Below are positions 44,501 to 53,496 of a DNA stretch of 64,000 nt, one piece after another (the stretch's first letter is position 1; every line of letters starts with the position of its first letter). The DNA lies in NCBI GenBank assembly GCA_050260515.1, contig JBLNCI010000038.1, positions 5,087 through 69,086 on the forward strand, written 5' to 3'. The notes under the pieces are model-generated. The model saw only the letters and a program-made list of their open reading frames with translations. It ran no database searches and was not told the origin of the DNA. The stretch is from DATJIG01 sp050260515 (GTDB lineage Bacteria; Pseudomonadota; Alphaproteobacteria; SMXQ01). A program made the translations under genes and the position numbers.

Positions 44501-45376
44501 TCAATGGAGGGCTTGGGCGAGCTTCGAGGCGAGCCGTTCCGCGGCGTCCCGATCGGCGGGGTCGACGGCGCGGATCGCGAAGGCGTTGAGAAGGGCCTGG
44601 GCCGCGCGGTAGCTGCCGGCGCGGGCATGCAGCAGCGCCGCCTCCCGGGCAAGCTGCCAGTTGGTCGGCGCGAGCCGCAGCATCCGGGTCGCGACGCCGG
44701 CCGCGTCCGCGAACTTTTCCTGGGCCGCGAGCCGGGCGCGGATGTTGTTCTGCAGCCGCAGCAGCACGCTGCGGTCGCTCATCGGCGCGAGCTGGTCGGG
44801 CGACAGCTCGGCATCCTTGCCGGCGACGACCTTGAGGAAGGCGCGCACGTCGCTGGCGCCTTCGAGGACCCGGCCGGCGAACGGATCGACCAACGCACGA
44901 CTCCGCTTGCCTTCGACCGACACCAGGAAGTGGGCGGGAAAGTTCAGGCCCGTCGTTTGCCAGCCGTGGGCGCGGCCGATGTGGATGTAGAGGATGCCGA
45001 GCGACACCGGCAGGCCCTTGCGGCGATCCAGCACGCGGATCAGGTTCGCGTTCTGCAGATCGTCGTAGGTGAGGTCGTCGCCGCGGAAGCCGAAGCCCTT
45101 CGCCAGGACGTCGACGAGCGTCCTTGCCGCCTGGTCGGCGTCGGCGCAATCCTCGAGGGCGCCCGCGGCCGCGGTCATCTCGCTCAGTTGATCGCGGTAG
45201 CGGGACAGCCCGACGCGCGGCCGGTCGAGTGCCGCGAACAGGAGCGCCGCCTCGGCGATGTTGAAGGAATCGTCGGTGCCCAGCACGGCTTCGAGCGCGC
45301 GCTCGAGCTCGTCGGCGTCGAGCTTGGGCTCGGGTCCGGTGGCCGCGACCTCGGTGCGCTCGGTGCGCTCGGTCAT
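44501..45376 (-). CDS. SirB1-family transglutaminase-like/TPR protein
   Basis: 291 residues. The N-terminal two-thirds is a SirB1 transglutaminase-like domain (YDDLQNANLIRVLDRRKGLPVSLGILYIHIGRA ... GLNFPAHFLV). The C terminus has TPR-like helices (AGVATRMLRLAPTNWQLAREAALLHARAGS). The catalytic cysteine of true transglutaminases is not apparent, so it may be a binding domain. The biochemical role is unknown. The ATG overlaps the BON gene stop. Confidence 0.85.
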   Translation of the reverse strand: MTERTERTEVAATGPEPKLDADELERALEAVLGTDDSFNIAEAALLFAALDRPRVGLSRYRDQLSEMTAAAGALEDCADADQAARTLVDVLAKGFGFRGDDLTYDDLQNANLIRVLDRRKGLPVSLGILYIHIGRAHGWQTTGLNFPAHFLVSVEGKRSRALVDPFAGRVLEGASDVRAFLKVVAGKDAELSPDQLAPMSDRSVLLRLQNNIRARLAAQEKFADAAGVATRMLRLAPTNWQLAREAALLHARAGSYRAAQALLNAFAIRAVDPADRDAAERLASKLAQALH

Positions 45377-45996
45377 GACTTCCGCCGTGGGTCGGTCTTG
45401 AGGATCGCGTGGTTCACGACTTTTTTCACGTAGCGGATGTTGCGCGCGTAGCCGATGACGCGGTCAAGCTCGTCCTGGGACTGGGCGATGCCCATCACGT
45501 AGACGATTCCCCGCACCGAATCGACCGAATAGTTGACGGCGCTCACGTCGCGATCGAACAGGAGCTTCGCCTTGAGCTGCGCGGTGATGTAGGAGTCGCT
45601 CGCGAAGGTTCCGGTTCGCCCCGAGGGATCGATGATGATCTCGTTGATCACCTCGCGCACGCCAGGCTCCTTCCACGCGATCGCCACCGCCTCGTCCACC
45701 TGATCGGTGCTCGGGAGCACGCCGGTGACCAGCACCCGCCCCTCGTAGATGAACAGGTTCAACGAATGGAACATGTCGACGTTCCGATTGAGCCACGCGT
45801 AATTGATGCGGGTGGCGATCTCGGTGTCGGACACGGAACCCCGGATGCCGCGCTCCTCGGACGCGGCGACGCCCGCCGTGGCTCCGGCGCCGAGCGCGAC
45901 GTCGGTGGTGGAGCATGCGGACGCGGAGAGGGTGAGGGCGGCCGCGAGCGCGGCGAACGCGGATGACAGGAGGCGGCGACCCAGGACGTGGGGCAT
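45373..45996 (-). CDS. BON-domain lipoprotein
   Basis: 207 residues with a lipoprotein signal (ALTLSASACSTTD) and a double BON domain (TEIATRINYAWLNRNVDMFHSLNLFIYEGRVLVTGVL and ITAQLKAKLLFDRDVSAVNYSVDSVRGIVYVMGI). It resembles DolP/YraP of E. coli, an outer-membrane lipoprotein that binds anionic phospholipid and often neighbours yraN and rsmI. Overlaps sirB1-like by 4 bases. Confidence 0.88.
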   Translation of the reverse strand: MPHVLGRRLLSSAFAALAAALTLSASACSTTDVALGAGATAGVAASEERGIRGSVSDTEIATRINYAWLNRNVDMFHSLNLFIYEGRVLVTGVLPSTDQVDEAVAIAWKEPGVREVINEIIIDPSGRTGTFASDSYITAQLKAKLLFDRDVSAVNYSVDSVRGIVYVMGIAQSQDELDRVIGYARNIRYVKKVVNHAILKTDPRRKS

Positions 45997-46084
45997 GGGC
46001 GATCCCGAAGCGTGACGTCTTCTCAAGGTGCGCCGGGAAAGAGGCGGTGGCAAGCGGACTGTGCGCGGCGACGGGCGACCGCGG

Positions 46085-46474
46085 TCACGGACGCCACGCG
46101 TCGCGGACATGACGCGGCAGGCGCCCGCTCGGCACGAGCACCGCGTCGAAGCGGACCGCCGACGAGGCAAGTCGCGGATGGGATGCCAGGTACTCCTCGG
46201 CCGCGGCGGCGATGCGCTCGCGCTGCCGCGTCGTGATCGACAGAGCCGCGTCGTCGTAGGTCGGGCGCCGCTTCACCTCGACGAAGACGACGAGGCGTCC
46301 GCGCCGGGCGATCAGGTCGACCTCGCCGCGCAGCCCGCGGAATCGGCGCGCGACGATGCGGTATCCCTTGAGGCGAAGGAGAAGCGCCGCGACCGTCTCG
46401 GCGGCGCGGCCCGCGCGCTCGTCGGCGCGGCGGACGTCGCTTCGTCCAAGGGTGGCTCGCCCGCGCGCCGTCAT
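46085..46474 (-). CDS. UPF0102 (YraN) nuclease-fold protein
   Basis: 129 residues. The endonuclease-like core is seen as ETVAALLLRLKGYRIVARRFRGLRGEVDLIARRGRLVVFVEVKRRP, with D-(X)n-EVK active-site residues. It probably acts on DNA or RNA, though no activity is agreed for the family. The ATG overlaps the rsmI stop, the usual arrangement. Confidence 0.9.
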   Translation of the reverse strand: MTARGRATLGRSDVRRADERAGRAAETVAALLLRLKGYRIVARRFRGLRGEVDLIARRGRLVVFVEVKRRPTYDDAALSITTRQRERIAAAAEEYLASHPRLASSAVRFDAVLVPSGRLPRHVRDAWRP

Positions 46475-47340
46475 CGCTCGCCGCCGCTCTCCCGCAGCGC
46501 CAGCGCCCGCGCGTAGGCGTCGCGGCGGGGGATGCCGAATTCGAGCGCGACCGCGGTCGCGGCTTCCTTGACGCCGACCGTCGCGAGGAGCTGCCGCAGC
46601 CGCGCATCGATATCGGCCGCGGCGCTCTCGGCATCGACGACCGTCTCGCCCGGCGGCGCGATCACGATCACCGCCTCGCCCTTGCCGGGCGAGGCCTCGT
46701 AGTGCGCGGCGAGCCCGCTGAGCGGACCGCGTCGCACCTCCTCATGGAGCTTGGTGAGCTCGCGGCCGACGGCGGCCTCGCGGTCGCCGAGCACGTCGGC
46801 GATCTCGGCGAGGGCCGGGCCGAGCCGCCGGGCCGCCTCGAAGACGATGAGCGTCGCGGGGATCGCCGCGATCTCGGCGAGCACCGATCGACGCGCGCCG
46901 GCTTTCGCGGGCAGGAATCCCTGGAAGAAGAATCGGTCGGTCGGCAGCCCGGAGACGATCAGCGCGGCGAGCGCCGCCGAAGCGCCGGGAATCGCGAACA
47001 CGGAAATGCCGCTCTCGGCGGCCTCGCGCACGAGCTTATATCCGGGATCGGATACGAGCGGCGTCCCGGCGTCCGACACCAGCGCGATCCGCTCGCCGTC
47101 GCGCAGCCGCGCGAGCAGCCTGGGCCGCATCCGTTCGGCGTTGTGCTCGTGGTACGAGAGGAGCGGCGTCGCGATGCCGAACGCATGTGTCAGCTTGCCG
47201 GTCACGCGGGTGTCCTCGCAGGCGATCGCATCGGCGCCCTTCAGGACCTGGATCGCGCGGGCGGAGATGTCGCCGAGGTTGCCGATCGGCGTCGCCACCA
47301 GGTGCAATCCCGGCGCGGGGCGCTGGTCCGCAGCGCTCAC
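46471..47340 (-). CDS. rsmI: 16S rRNA (cytidine-1402-2'-O)-methyltransferase RsmI
   Basis: SAM-dependent methylation of C1402. The 289-residue product starts LHLVATPIGNLGDISARAIQVL. It contains ACEDTRVTGKL, LVSDAGTPLVSDPGYKLVREA and FAIPGASAALAALIVSGLPTDRFFFQGFLP. I chose the GTG at 47340; upstream codons are low-complexity sequence under the divergent LppC-like promoter region. Confidence 0.95.
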   Translation of the reverse strand: MSAADQRPAPGLHLVATPIGNLGDISARAIQVLKGADAIACEDTRVTGKLTHAFGIATPLLSYHEHNAERMRPRLLARLRDGERIALVSDAGTPLVSDPGYKLVREAAESGISVFAIPGASAALAALIVSGLPTDRFFFQGFLPAKAGARRSVLAEIAAIPATLIVFEAARRLGPALAEIADVLGDREAAVGRELTKLHEEVRRGPLSGLAAHYEASPGKGEAVIVIAPPGETVVDAESAAADIDARLRQLLATVGVKEAATAVALEFGIPRRDAYARALALRESGGER

Positions 47341-47445
47341 GGCGTCGGCCTGCGGCCGCCGTTTACATCGCCGGAGCGCGCAGATAGCCTGTGCCGATCG
47401 ATCGACCGATCGCGCTCGCGCCCTCCAACCGCGTCTCCCGACAGC

Positions 47446-48819
47446 ATGACCATGGTCCTTTTCCCACGTACGCGCACGCTGGCTCGACGCCTCGCCACCG
47501 CCGCGTGCGCCGTCGCGGCGCTGATGGCGGTCTCCGGCTGCGAGACGCTGCAGCGCACCGTCGGAAGGGTACCGGAGGCGCGACCGGCGCCGCAAGCAAG
47601 GCTACCGCAGGTGACCCCGCCCGCGCCCTCGGAGCCGGCGCCCGTCGCGCCGCCGCCCGGCGAGATCGTCAGCTCGGGCAAGGCGCGGGTCGCGCTGCTG
47701 CTGCCGCTGAGCGGTCCCAACGCCGGACTCGGCCACGCGTTGCTGAACGCGGCGACGCTGGCGCTGTTCGCCTCCGAATCCGAATCGCTCGAGCTGCTGC
47801 CCCGCGACACCGAGGGACTGGGCGGCGCGTACGGCGCGACCGTCGACGCCCTCAACGACGGCGCGGAGCTGATCCTGGGGCCGATCTTCGCGGCGACGGT
47901 CACCGAGATCGCGCCGCTCGCGCGCTCGCGCGGCGTGCCGGTGATCGCGTTCTCGAACGACGTCGCGGTCGCCGGCGACGGCGTCTACGTCATCGGCTTC
48001 ACGCCGGAGAACCAGATCCAGCGCGTCGTCACGCTGGCGCAATCGCGCGGCGCCCAGAGGTTCGCGGCGCTGGTGCCGGACAACGCGTTCGGCACCCGCA
48101 CCGCCGATGCGCTGCAGAAGGTGGCAAGCGCGATCGGCGCGCGCGTCACGCGCGTGTCGCGGTATGCCTCGACCGAGACGAACGCACTTTCGGCGGTCGT
48201 TCGGCAGCTCGCCGACTACGACCAGCGCCGGGCGGCGCTGCGTTCGCAGCGGGCGCAGCTCGCGGCCAAGGGCGACGAGGCCTCGCGCGCGGCGCTGCGC
48301 CGTCTGGAAGGCGTCGAGACCTCGGGCGATCCGGATTTCGACGCGCTGCTGATCCCCGAGGGCGGGGCGCGGCTGAGGGCGATCGCGCCCCTGCTGTCGT
48401 TCTACGACATCGACACGCGCCGGGTGCGGCTGCTCGGGACCTTCGACTGGAACGATCCGCTGACCGAGACCGAGCCGTCGCTCAACGGCGGGTGGTATCC
48501 GGCGCCGCCGCCCGAGGCCCGCACCCAGTTCGAGGCCGAGTACCAGAAGACGTTCGGGGCCGCGCCCCCGCGCATCGCGTCGCTCGCCTTCGATGCGACC
48601 CTGCTCGCGGCCGTTGTCGCTCGCACCGCGAACGACAACGAGCGGCGCTTCAGCAACGAGCGTCTGACCCAGCCGAACGGGTTCGCTGGCGTCGACGGCA
48701 TCTTCCGCCTCAATGCCGACGGTGCGGCGGAGCGCGGGCTCGCGGTGATCGAGGTCCATCTGCGGGCGAGCCGGATCGTCAGCCCGGCGCCGACCACGTT
48801 CAATCCGCCGACGAACTGA
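47446..48819 (+). CDS. Penicillin-binding-protein activator (LppC/LpoA-like) lipoprotein
   Basis: 457 residues with a lipoprotein signal (AALMAVSGCETLQ), a Pro/Ala linker, then a periplasmic-binding-protein-like fold (ARVALLLPLSGPNAGLGHALLNAATLALF ... ILGPIFAATVTEIAPLARSRGVPVIAFSND). By family it should stimulate a class A penicillin-binding protein in peptidoglycan synthesis. It is divergent from rsmI, as in most proteobacteria. It ends 2 bases before convergent hemW. Confidence 0.9.
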   Translation: MTMVLFPRTRTLARRLATAACAVAALMAVSGCETLQRTVGRVPEARPAPQARLPQVTPPAPSEPAPVAPPPGEIVSSGKARVALLLPLSGPNAGLGHALLNAATLALFASESESLELLPRDTEGLGGAYGATVDALNDGAELILGPIFAATVTEIAPLARSRGVPVIAFSNDVAVAGDGVYVIGFTPENQIQRVVTLAQSRGAQRFAALVPDNAFGTRTADALQKVASAIGARVTRVSRYASTETNALSAVVRQLADYDQRRAALRSQRAQLAAKGDEASRAALRRLEGVETSGDPDFDALLIPEGGARLRAIAPLLSFYDIDTRRVRLLGTFDWNDPLTETEPSLNGGWYPAPPPEARTQFEAEYQKTFGAAPPRIASLAFDATLLAAVVARTANDNERRFSNERLTQPNGFAGVDGIFRLNADGAAERGLAVIEVHLRASRIVSPAPTTFNPPTN

Positions 48820-48821
48820 TC

Positions 48822-50027
48822 TTACGGGAGCAACGTCGCGAGCAGCGCGTTGAGCCGCGCGCGCCCGCTGTCGGTCGCGCGGATGCCGGCGGCGTCGACG
48901 ACGAGGAAGTCGCCCTCGCGCAGCCGCGCGAGCGTCGCCGCATCGAACACCGCCTCGATCGGCGCGCCGGCGATGCGTTCGAAGTCGGAACGGGCGATGC
49001 CGCCGGTCAGTCGCAGACCCATCATCGTCATCTCGCGGATGCGCTCGGACCGGGACAGCTCATGCGTCTCGGCGAGCGCCAGCGCGTCCCCGCGCAGCGT
49101 CGCGTCGAGCCACGCCTCGGGTTTGCGATGGGCGGCGGTGGCAACTCCGTTTGCCGCGTCGGCCCGCGTGATCCGGCCGTGGGCGCCAGGGCCGACGCCG
49201 AGATAGTCGCCGTAGCGCCAGTAGACGAGGTTGTGGCGGCACTCGGCGCCGGGTCGCGCGTGGTTCGAGATCTCGTACGCGGGCAGGCCCGCCCGTCCGA
49301 GCACCGCCTGCGTCGCTTCATAGAGTTCGGCCTGGGTATCCTCGTCGGGCACCGCGAGCGCTCCGCGCTGCGCCAGGCCGTAGAACGGCGTGCCCTTCTC
49401 GATGGTGAGCTGGTAAGCGGAGAGATGCGTCGTGCCGAGTTCGAGCGCGCGCGCAAGCTCCGCGATCCAGGCGGCGACGGTCTGGCCCGGCCGCGCGTAG
49501 ATGAGATCGAGCGAGACCCGCGGCACGGCATCGGTCGCGGCGCGCACCGCGCCCAGCGCCTCGCGCGAATCGTGGGCGCGCCCGAGCAGCCGCAGCGCGT
49601 CGTCGTCGAGCGCCTGAACGCCGATCGAGATGCGGTTCACGCCGGCGTCGGCGAAGGCGCGGAAGCGCTGTGCCTCGGCGGAGTTGGGATTGGCCTCGAG
49701 GGTGATCTCGACATCGTCGCGCGACCGCCACAGGCGCTTCGCCGCGGCGATCACGGTGCCGGCGGTGTCGGGGTCCATCAGCGACGGCGTGCCGCCGCCG
49801 AAGAAGATGCTGACGAGATCGCGGCGCGGCAGCAGCGCGGCCCAGGCCTCGAGCGCGGCGACGTAGGCGTCGCGGAACGCGCGCTGGTCGATGCGGTCGC
49901 GCACGTGGCTGTTGAAGTCGCAGTACGGGCACTTCGAGACGCAGAACGGCCAGTGGACGTAGAGCGCGAGCGGTCCGTCGGCCGCGAGCGGACCGAGCGA
50001 GGCCGCGTCGCGCACGGCCGCCGTCAT
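48822..50027 (-). CDS. hemW: Radical SAM haem chaperone HemW
   Basis: 401 residues with the radical SAM cluster motif CVSKCPYCDFNSH (Cys 29, 33, 36), FFGGGTPSLM, and a C-terminal HemN-like domain. HemW inserts haem into respiratory enzymes. The missing upstream elements of true HemN coproporphyrinogen dehydrogenase support HemW. Its ATG overlaps the rdgB stop, forming rph-rdgB-hemW. Confidence 0.93.
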   Translation of the reverse strand: MTAAVRDAASLGPLAADGPLALYVHWPFCVSKCPYCDFNSHVRDRIDQRAFRDAYVAALEAWAALLPRRDLVSIFFGGGTPSLMDPDTAGTVIAAAKRLWRSRDDVEITLEANPNSAEAQRFRAFADAGVNRISIGVQALDDDALRLLGRAHDSREALGAVRAATDAVPRVSLDLIYARPGQTVAAWIAELARALELGTTHLSAYQLTIEKGTPFYGLAQRGALAVPDEDTQAELYEATQAVLGRAGLPAYEISNHARPGAECRHNLVYWRYGDYLGVGPGAHGRITRADAANGVATAAHRKPEAWLDATLRGDALALAETHELSRSERIREMTMMGLRLTGGIARSDFERIAGAPIEAVFDAATLARLREGDFLVVDAAGIRATDSGRARLNALLATLLP

Positions 50028-50638
50028 CGCCTCTCGCCGAACGCGGCGAGGAGCTTCGCGAACGCGCGCGCGCGATGGCTGATCGCGTGCTTCGCGTCAG
50101 GCTCCATCTCGCCGAACGTGATGGTGTGGCCGTCGGGCACGAAGATCGGATCGTAGCCGAAGCCCTTGGTGCCGCGCGGCGGGAACGTGAGGGTGCCGTC
50201 GACGGTGCCCTCGAACACTTCGGTCGCCCGTCCGTCGGGATAGGCGACGGCGAGCGCGCAGACGAAACGCGCGCGCCGCGAGGCAGAGGGAATCGCCGCA
50301 AGCTCCCGCTCGACGCGCGCCATGGCCGCGCCGAAGTCGCGCGTCTCGCCCGCCCAGCGCGCCGAATAGATTCCCGGCGCGCCGCCGAGCGCCTCGACTT
50401 CGAGCCCGGAATCGTCGGCGAGCGCCATCATCTTCGCTCCGTCGCGCGCCGCCTCGGCCTTGAGGCGCGCATTCGCGTCGAACGTGCCGCCGGTCTCGTC
50501 GGGCTCGGGCAAGCCCAGCTCCTTCGCCGACCGCGCGCGGACGCCGAGCGGCGCAAGGAGATCGCCGATCTCGCGGACTTTCCCCGCGTTGTGGCTGGCG
50601 ACGACGAGAGTCGCGCCCGAGAGACGGCTCGCCGCCAT
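50024..50638 (-). CDS. rdgB: Inosine/xanthosine triphosphate pyrophosphatase
   Basis: House-cleaning NTPase (204 residues). It starts LVVASHNAGKVREIGDLL and has ETGGTFDANARLKAEAAR, ALADDSGLEVEALGGAPGIYSARWAG and GFGYDPIFVPDG. The ATG directly follows the rph stop, so the two are translationally coupled. Confidence 0.96.
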   Translation of the reverse strand: MAASRLSGATLVVASHNAGKVREIGDLLAPLGVRARSAKELGLPEPDETGGTFDANARLKAEAARDGAKMMALADDSGLEVEALGGAPGIYSARWAGETRDFGAAMARVERELAAIPSASRRARFVCALAVAYPDGRATEVFEGTVDGTLTFPPRGTKGFGYDPIFVPDGHTITFGEMEPDAKHAISHRARAFAKLLAAFGERR

Positions 50639-51376
50639 CTACGCCCGCGCGCCCTTGGCCGCGCGCGCGAGCGCGACCTTCTGGCACTCGACCAGCTCCG
50701 AGACGCCCTTCTCGGCGAGCTTGAGCAACGCCTCGAACTCGCCCTTGGTGAACGGCGTGTCCTCGGCGGTCGACTGGATCTCGATGATGCGGCCGGTTCC
50801 GGTGAGCACGAAGTTGGCATCGACCATCGCGTTCGAGTCCTCGACGTACTCGAGATCGAGAACCGGCGTTCCCCCGTGGATGCCGCAGGACACCGCGGCG
50901 ACGTGATCGGTCAGCGGCACGCGCGGCAGCGTTCCGGCGGCGACCAGCTTGTCGAGCGCGATGTGGAGCGCCACGAACGATCCGGTGATCGACGCGGTGC
51001 GGGTGCCGCCGTCGGCGACGATGACGTCGCAGTCGATCTTGATCTGGCGCTCGCCGAGCGCCTTGAGGTCGATGATCGCGCGGAGACTGCGGCCGATCAG
51101 GCGCTGGATCTCCATGGTGCGGCCGCTCTGCTTGCCGCGCGCCGCCTCGCGGTCGGTGCGGGTGTGGGTCGAGCGCGGCAGCATGCCGTACTCGGCGGTG
51201 ACCCATCCCTTGCCGGTGTCGCGGAGGAACGGCGGCACGCGCTCCTCGACGGTGGCGGTGCACAGCACCTGGGTCGCTCCGAACCGGGCGAGGCAGGACC
51301 CCTCGGCATAGGGATTGACGTGCGGCTCGAGCACCACCGCGCGCAATTCGTCATGGGCTCGTCCGGAGGGACGCAT
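50639..51376 (-). CDS. rph: Ribonuclease PH
   Basis: Phosphorolytic 3' exoribonuclease that trims tRNA ends. The 245-residue product starts MRPSGRAHDELRAVVLEP. It contains GKGWVTAEYGMLPRSTHTRTDRE, QRLIGRSLRAIIDL and the active-site CDVIVADGGTRTASI. The ATG at 51376 was chosen because the in-frame extension upstream is unconserved. It is divergent from hrcA. Confidence 0.96.
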   Translation of the reverse strand: MRPSGRAHDELRAVVLEPHVNPYAEGSCLARFGATQVLCTATVEERVPPFLRDTGKGWVTAEYGMLPRSTHTRTDREAARGKQSGRTMEIQRLIGRSLRAIIDLKALGERQIKIDCDVIVADGGTRTASITGSFVALHIALDKLVAAGTLPRVPLTDHVAAVSCGIHGGTPVLDLEYVEDSNAMVDANFVLTGTGRIIEIQSTAEDTPFTKGEFEALLKLAEKGVSELVECQKVALARAAKGARA

Positions 51377-51515
51377 GGGATCGCCTTTTCGGTTGAGGGG
51401 TTGGGTAGGGGCGGGCGCCTCGGGCGCCCCGCGCGGCGGCACCCTACGCTTTCCGCCCTTTTGGGATCAAGGAGTGTGGATCGAGGATGCCGCGCTCCCG
51501 CCGCCAGCCCCGCCA

Positions 51516-51544
51516 TTGACGCACCGTGACCGGCTCACTAGATT
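51516..51544 (+). promoter_or_regulatory. hrcA promoter
   Basis: TTGACG (51516-51521) and TAGATT (51539-51544) are 17 bases apart, 42 bases before the hrcA ATG. No CIRCE inverted repeat (TTAGCACTC-N9-GAGTGCTAA) is seen here. Confidence 0.6.
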
Positions 51545-51586
51545 CAGAAGCGGACCTTTACATGGCCAAATTTCGTTCTAATTCAA

Positions 51587-52657
51587 ATGCCTAACGGGTC
51601 GCCAGATCGGCCTCAGAACTCGGCGGTCGCCGAGCTGTCGGAGCGCTCGCGCGAGATCTTCCGGCACGTTGTGGAGGCCTACGTCGAGACCGGCGAGCCG
51701 GTGGGGTCGCGCACGCTCGCGCGCCGGCTGTCGACGGTGCTGTCGCCGGCGACGATCCGCAACGTCATGGCCGACCTCCAGGACGCGGGCCTGCTCTATT
51801 CGCCCCACACGTCCGCCGGCCGCCTGCCGACCGAGGCGGGGCTCCGGCTGTTCGTCGACGGCTTGCTGGAGCTCGGCGCGCTGTCGAAGACCGAGCAGGC
51901 GGACATCGAACGGCGCTGCCGCGCCTCGGGCCGGAGTCTCGAGGAAGCGCTCGCCGAGGCGAGCCAGGCGCTGTCGGGCCTGTCCCACTGCGCGAGTCTC
52001 GTGCTGGCGCCAAAGACCGAAGCCGCGCTCAAGCACATCGAATTCGTGCCGCTGTCGAACGGCCGCGCGCTGGTCGTCATGGTCGCCGAGAGCGGGCTCG
52101 TCGAAAACCGCGTCATCGATCTCCCGCTCGGCGTGCCGCCGTCGGCGCTGATCGAGGCCACCAACTATCTCAACGCCCGGCTGGTCGGCCGCTCGCTCAA
52201 GGACGCGCGCGAGGCGATCACGCAGGAGATCGACGACGGACGCGCGCAGATCGATCGCATGACCAGCGAGCTCGTGTCCCGCGGCCTCGCGACGTGGGCC
52301 GGCGAGTCGCCGTCGGGCTACCTGATCGTGCGCGGGCAGGCGAACCTGCTGGAGAACGTGACCGCGCTCACCGAGCTCGAGCGCGTCCGCGGGCTCCTGC
52401 AGACGCTCGAGACCAAGGAGACGATGCTGCGGCTGCTCGACCGCACCGGCTCGGCGGACGGCGTGCAGATCTTCATCGGCGCCGGCAACGAGCTGTTCAA
52501 CATGGCGGGCTGCTCGATGATCGTCGCGCCGTTCGCGGCCCAGGGCGAGAAGATCGTCGGCGCGATCGGCGTGATCGGCCCGTCGCGGCTCAATTACGCC
52601 CGCATCATCCCGATGGTCGACTATACGGCGAAGGTGGTCGGCCGCTTGCTCGGTTGA
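51587..52657 (+). CDS. hrcA: Heat-inducible transcription repressor HrcA
   Basis: Repressor that binds CIRCE elements, chiefly upstream of groESL, and is kept active by GroEL. The 356-residue product has the winged-helix N terminus (IFRHVVEAYVETGEPVGSRTLARRL, LSPATIRNVMADLQDAGLLYSPHTSAGRLPTEAG) and a GAF-like C-terminal domain ending GVIGPSRLNYARIIPMVDYTA. It is followed by grpE, the usual pair. Confidence 0.95.
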   Translation: MPNGSPDRPQNSAVAELSERSREIFRHVVEAYVETGEPVGSRTLARRLSTVLSPATIRNVMADLQDAGLLYSPHTSAGRLPTEAGLRLFVDGLLELGALSKTEQADIERRCRASGRSLEEALAEASQALSGLSHCASLVLAPKTEAALKHIEFVPLSNGRALVVMVAESGLVENRVIDLPLGVPPSALIEATNYLNARLVGRSLKDAREAITQEIDDGRAQIDRMTSELVSRGLATWAGESPSGYLIVRGQANLLENVTALTELERVRGLLQTLETKETMLRLLDRTGSADGVQIFIGAGNELFNMAGCSMIVAPFAAQGEKIVGAIGVIGPSRLNYARIIPMVDYTAKVVGRLLG

Positions 52658-52753
52658 CCCATCGTTCCCATTTGCTTTACACGCCCCGCGTGGCTTGAGT
52701 CCTGATCCCATTTCCGCCGCTCCCATTTGCCCCCATTTGCCGAAGTGACAATC

Positions 52754-53383
52754 ATGACCGCTGACGAATTCGACCGGCCCGAGCCGGTACTGTCCGACGA
52801 TCTGCCGCAGCCGCCCCGCGAGGGTGCCGCCCAGCCCGCGCCGGGCGCAGGCGATGCGACCAAGCTCGAAGCCGAGATCGCCGACCTCAAGGACCGCCTG
52901 CTGCGCGCGCTCGCCGAAGCCGAGAACATCCGTCGCCGCGGCGACCGCGAGCGCGAGGAGACCGCGAAGTACGCGATGACCGGGTTCGCCCGCGACATGC
53001 TGCCGGTCGCCGACAACCTCGGCCGCGCGCTCGCCGCGGTGCCCGCGGAATCGCGCGGCAAGGATGCCGCCGTCGACGCGCTGATCGCCGGCATCGAGCT
53101 CACCGACCGCGAGCTGCGCTCGGTGTTCGAGCGCCACGGCATCCGCCGCATCGATCCGATGGGCGAGCGGTTTGATCACAACTTCCATCAGGCGATGATG
53201 GAGGTCGAGGACGCGAGCAAGCCGTCCGGCACCGTCGTTCAGGTGCTGCAGACCGGCTACGTCATCAAGGATCGGCTGCTGCGGCCGGCGATGGTCGCGG
53301 TGTCGAAGGGCGGCAAGACGGAACCGGTTCCGCCCGCCGCCGCCAACCAGGACATCGGCCACAGCGTCGACACCAAGGCGTAG
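52754..53383 (+). CDS. grpE: Nucleotide-exchange factor GrpE
   Basis: Exchanges ADP for ATP on DnaK. The 209-residue product has an N-terminal acidic/Pro-rich segment, the coiled coil (EAEIADLKDRLLRALAEAENIRRRGDRE), and the beta head with NFHQAMMEV and GYVIKDRLLRPAMVAV. The ATG at 52754 is preceded by a gap with four TCCCATTTG-like repeats (about 52667-52740). Confidence 0.95.
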   Translation: MTADEFDRPEPVLSDDLPQPPREGAAQPAPGAGDATKLEAEIADLKDRLLRALAEAENIRRRGDREREETAKYAMTGFARDMLPVADNLGRALAAVPAESRGKDAAVDALIAGIELTDRELRSVFERHGIRRIDPMGERFDHNFHQAMMEVEDASKPSGTVVQVLQTGYVIKDRLLRPAMVAVSKGGKTEPVPPAAANQDIGHSVDTKA

Positions 53384-53496
53384 GCGGCGTCGACCACATC
53401 AAAGCGTAACCGCCGCCGGCGCGACTCGCGCGCGGTCCCGTTTGCTCGTTGAAGCGGCCGCGCCATGCGCCTACCGTTTCGCGAAAGGGAGACGAT

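Noticed and set aside
47391..50156. 921-codon plus-strand frame across the LppC-like gene and hemW
   Set aside because: Arg/Ala-rich shadow of two convergent genes; no start signal or domain.
51443..51586. CIRCE element upstream of hrcA
   Set aside because: I looked for TTAGCACTC-N9-GAGTGCTAA here and before dnaK and found none.
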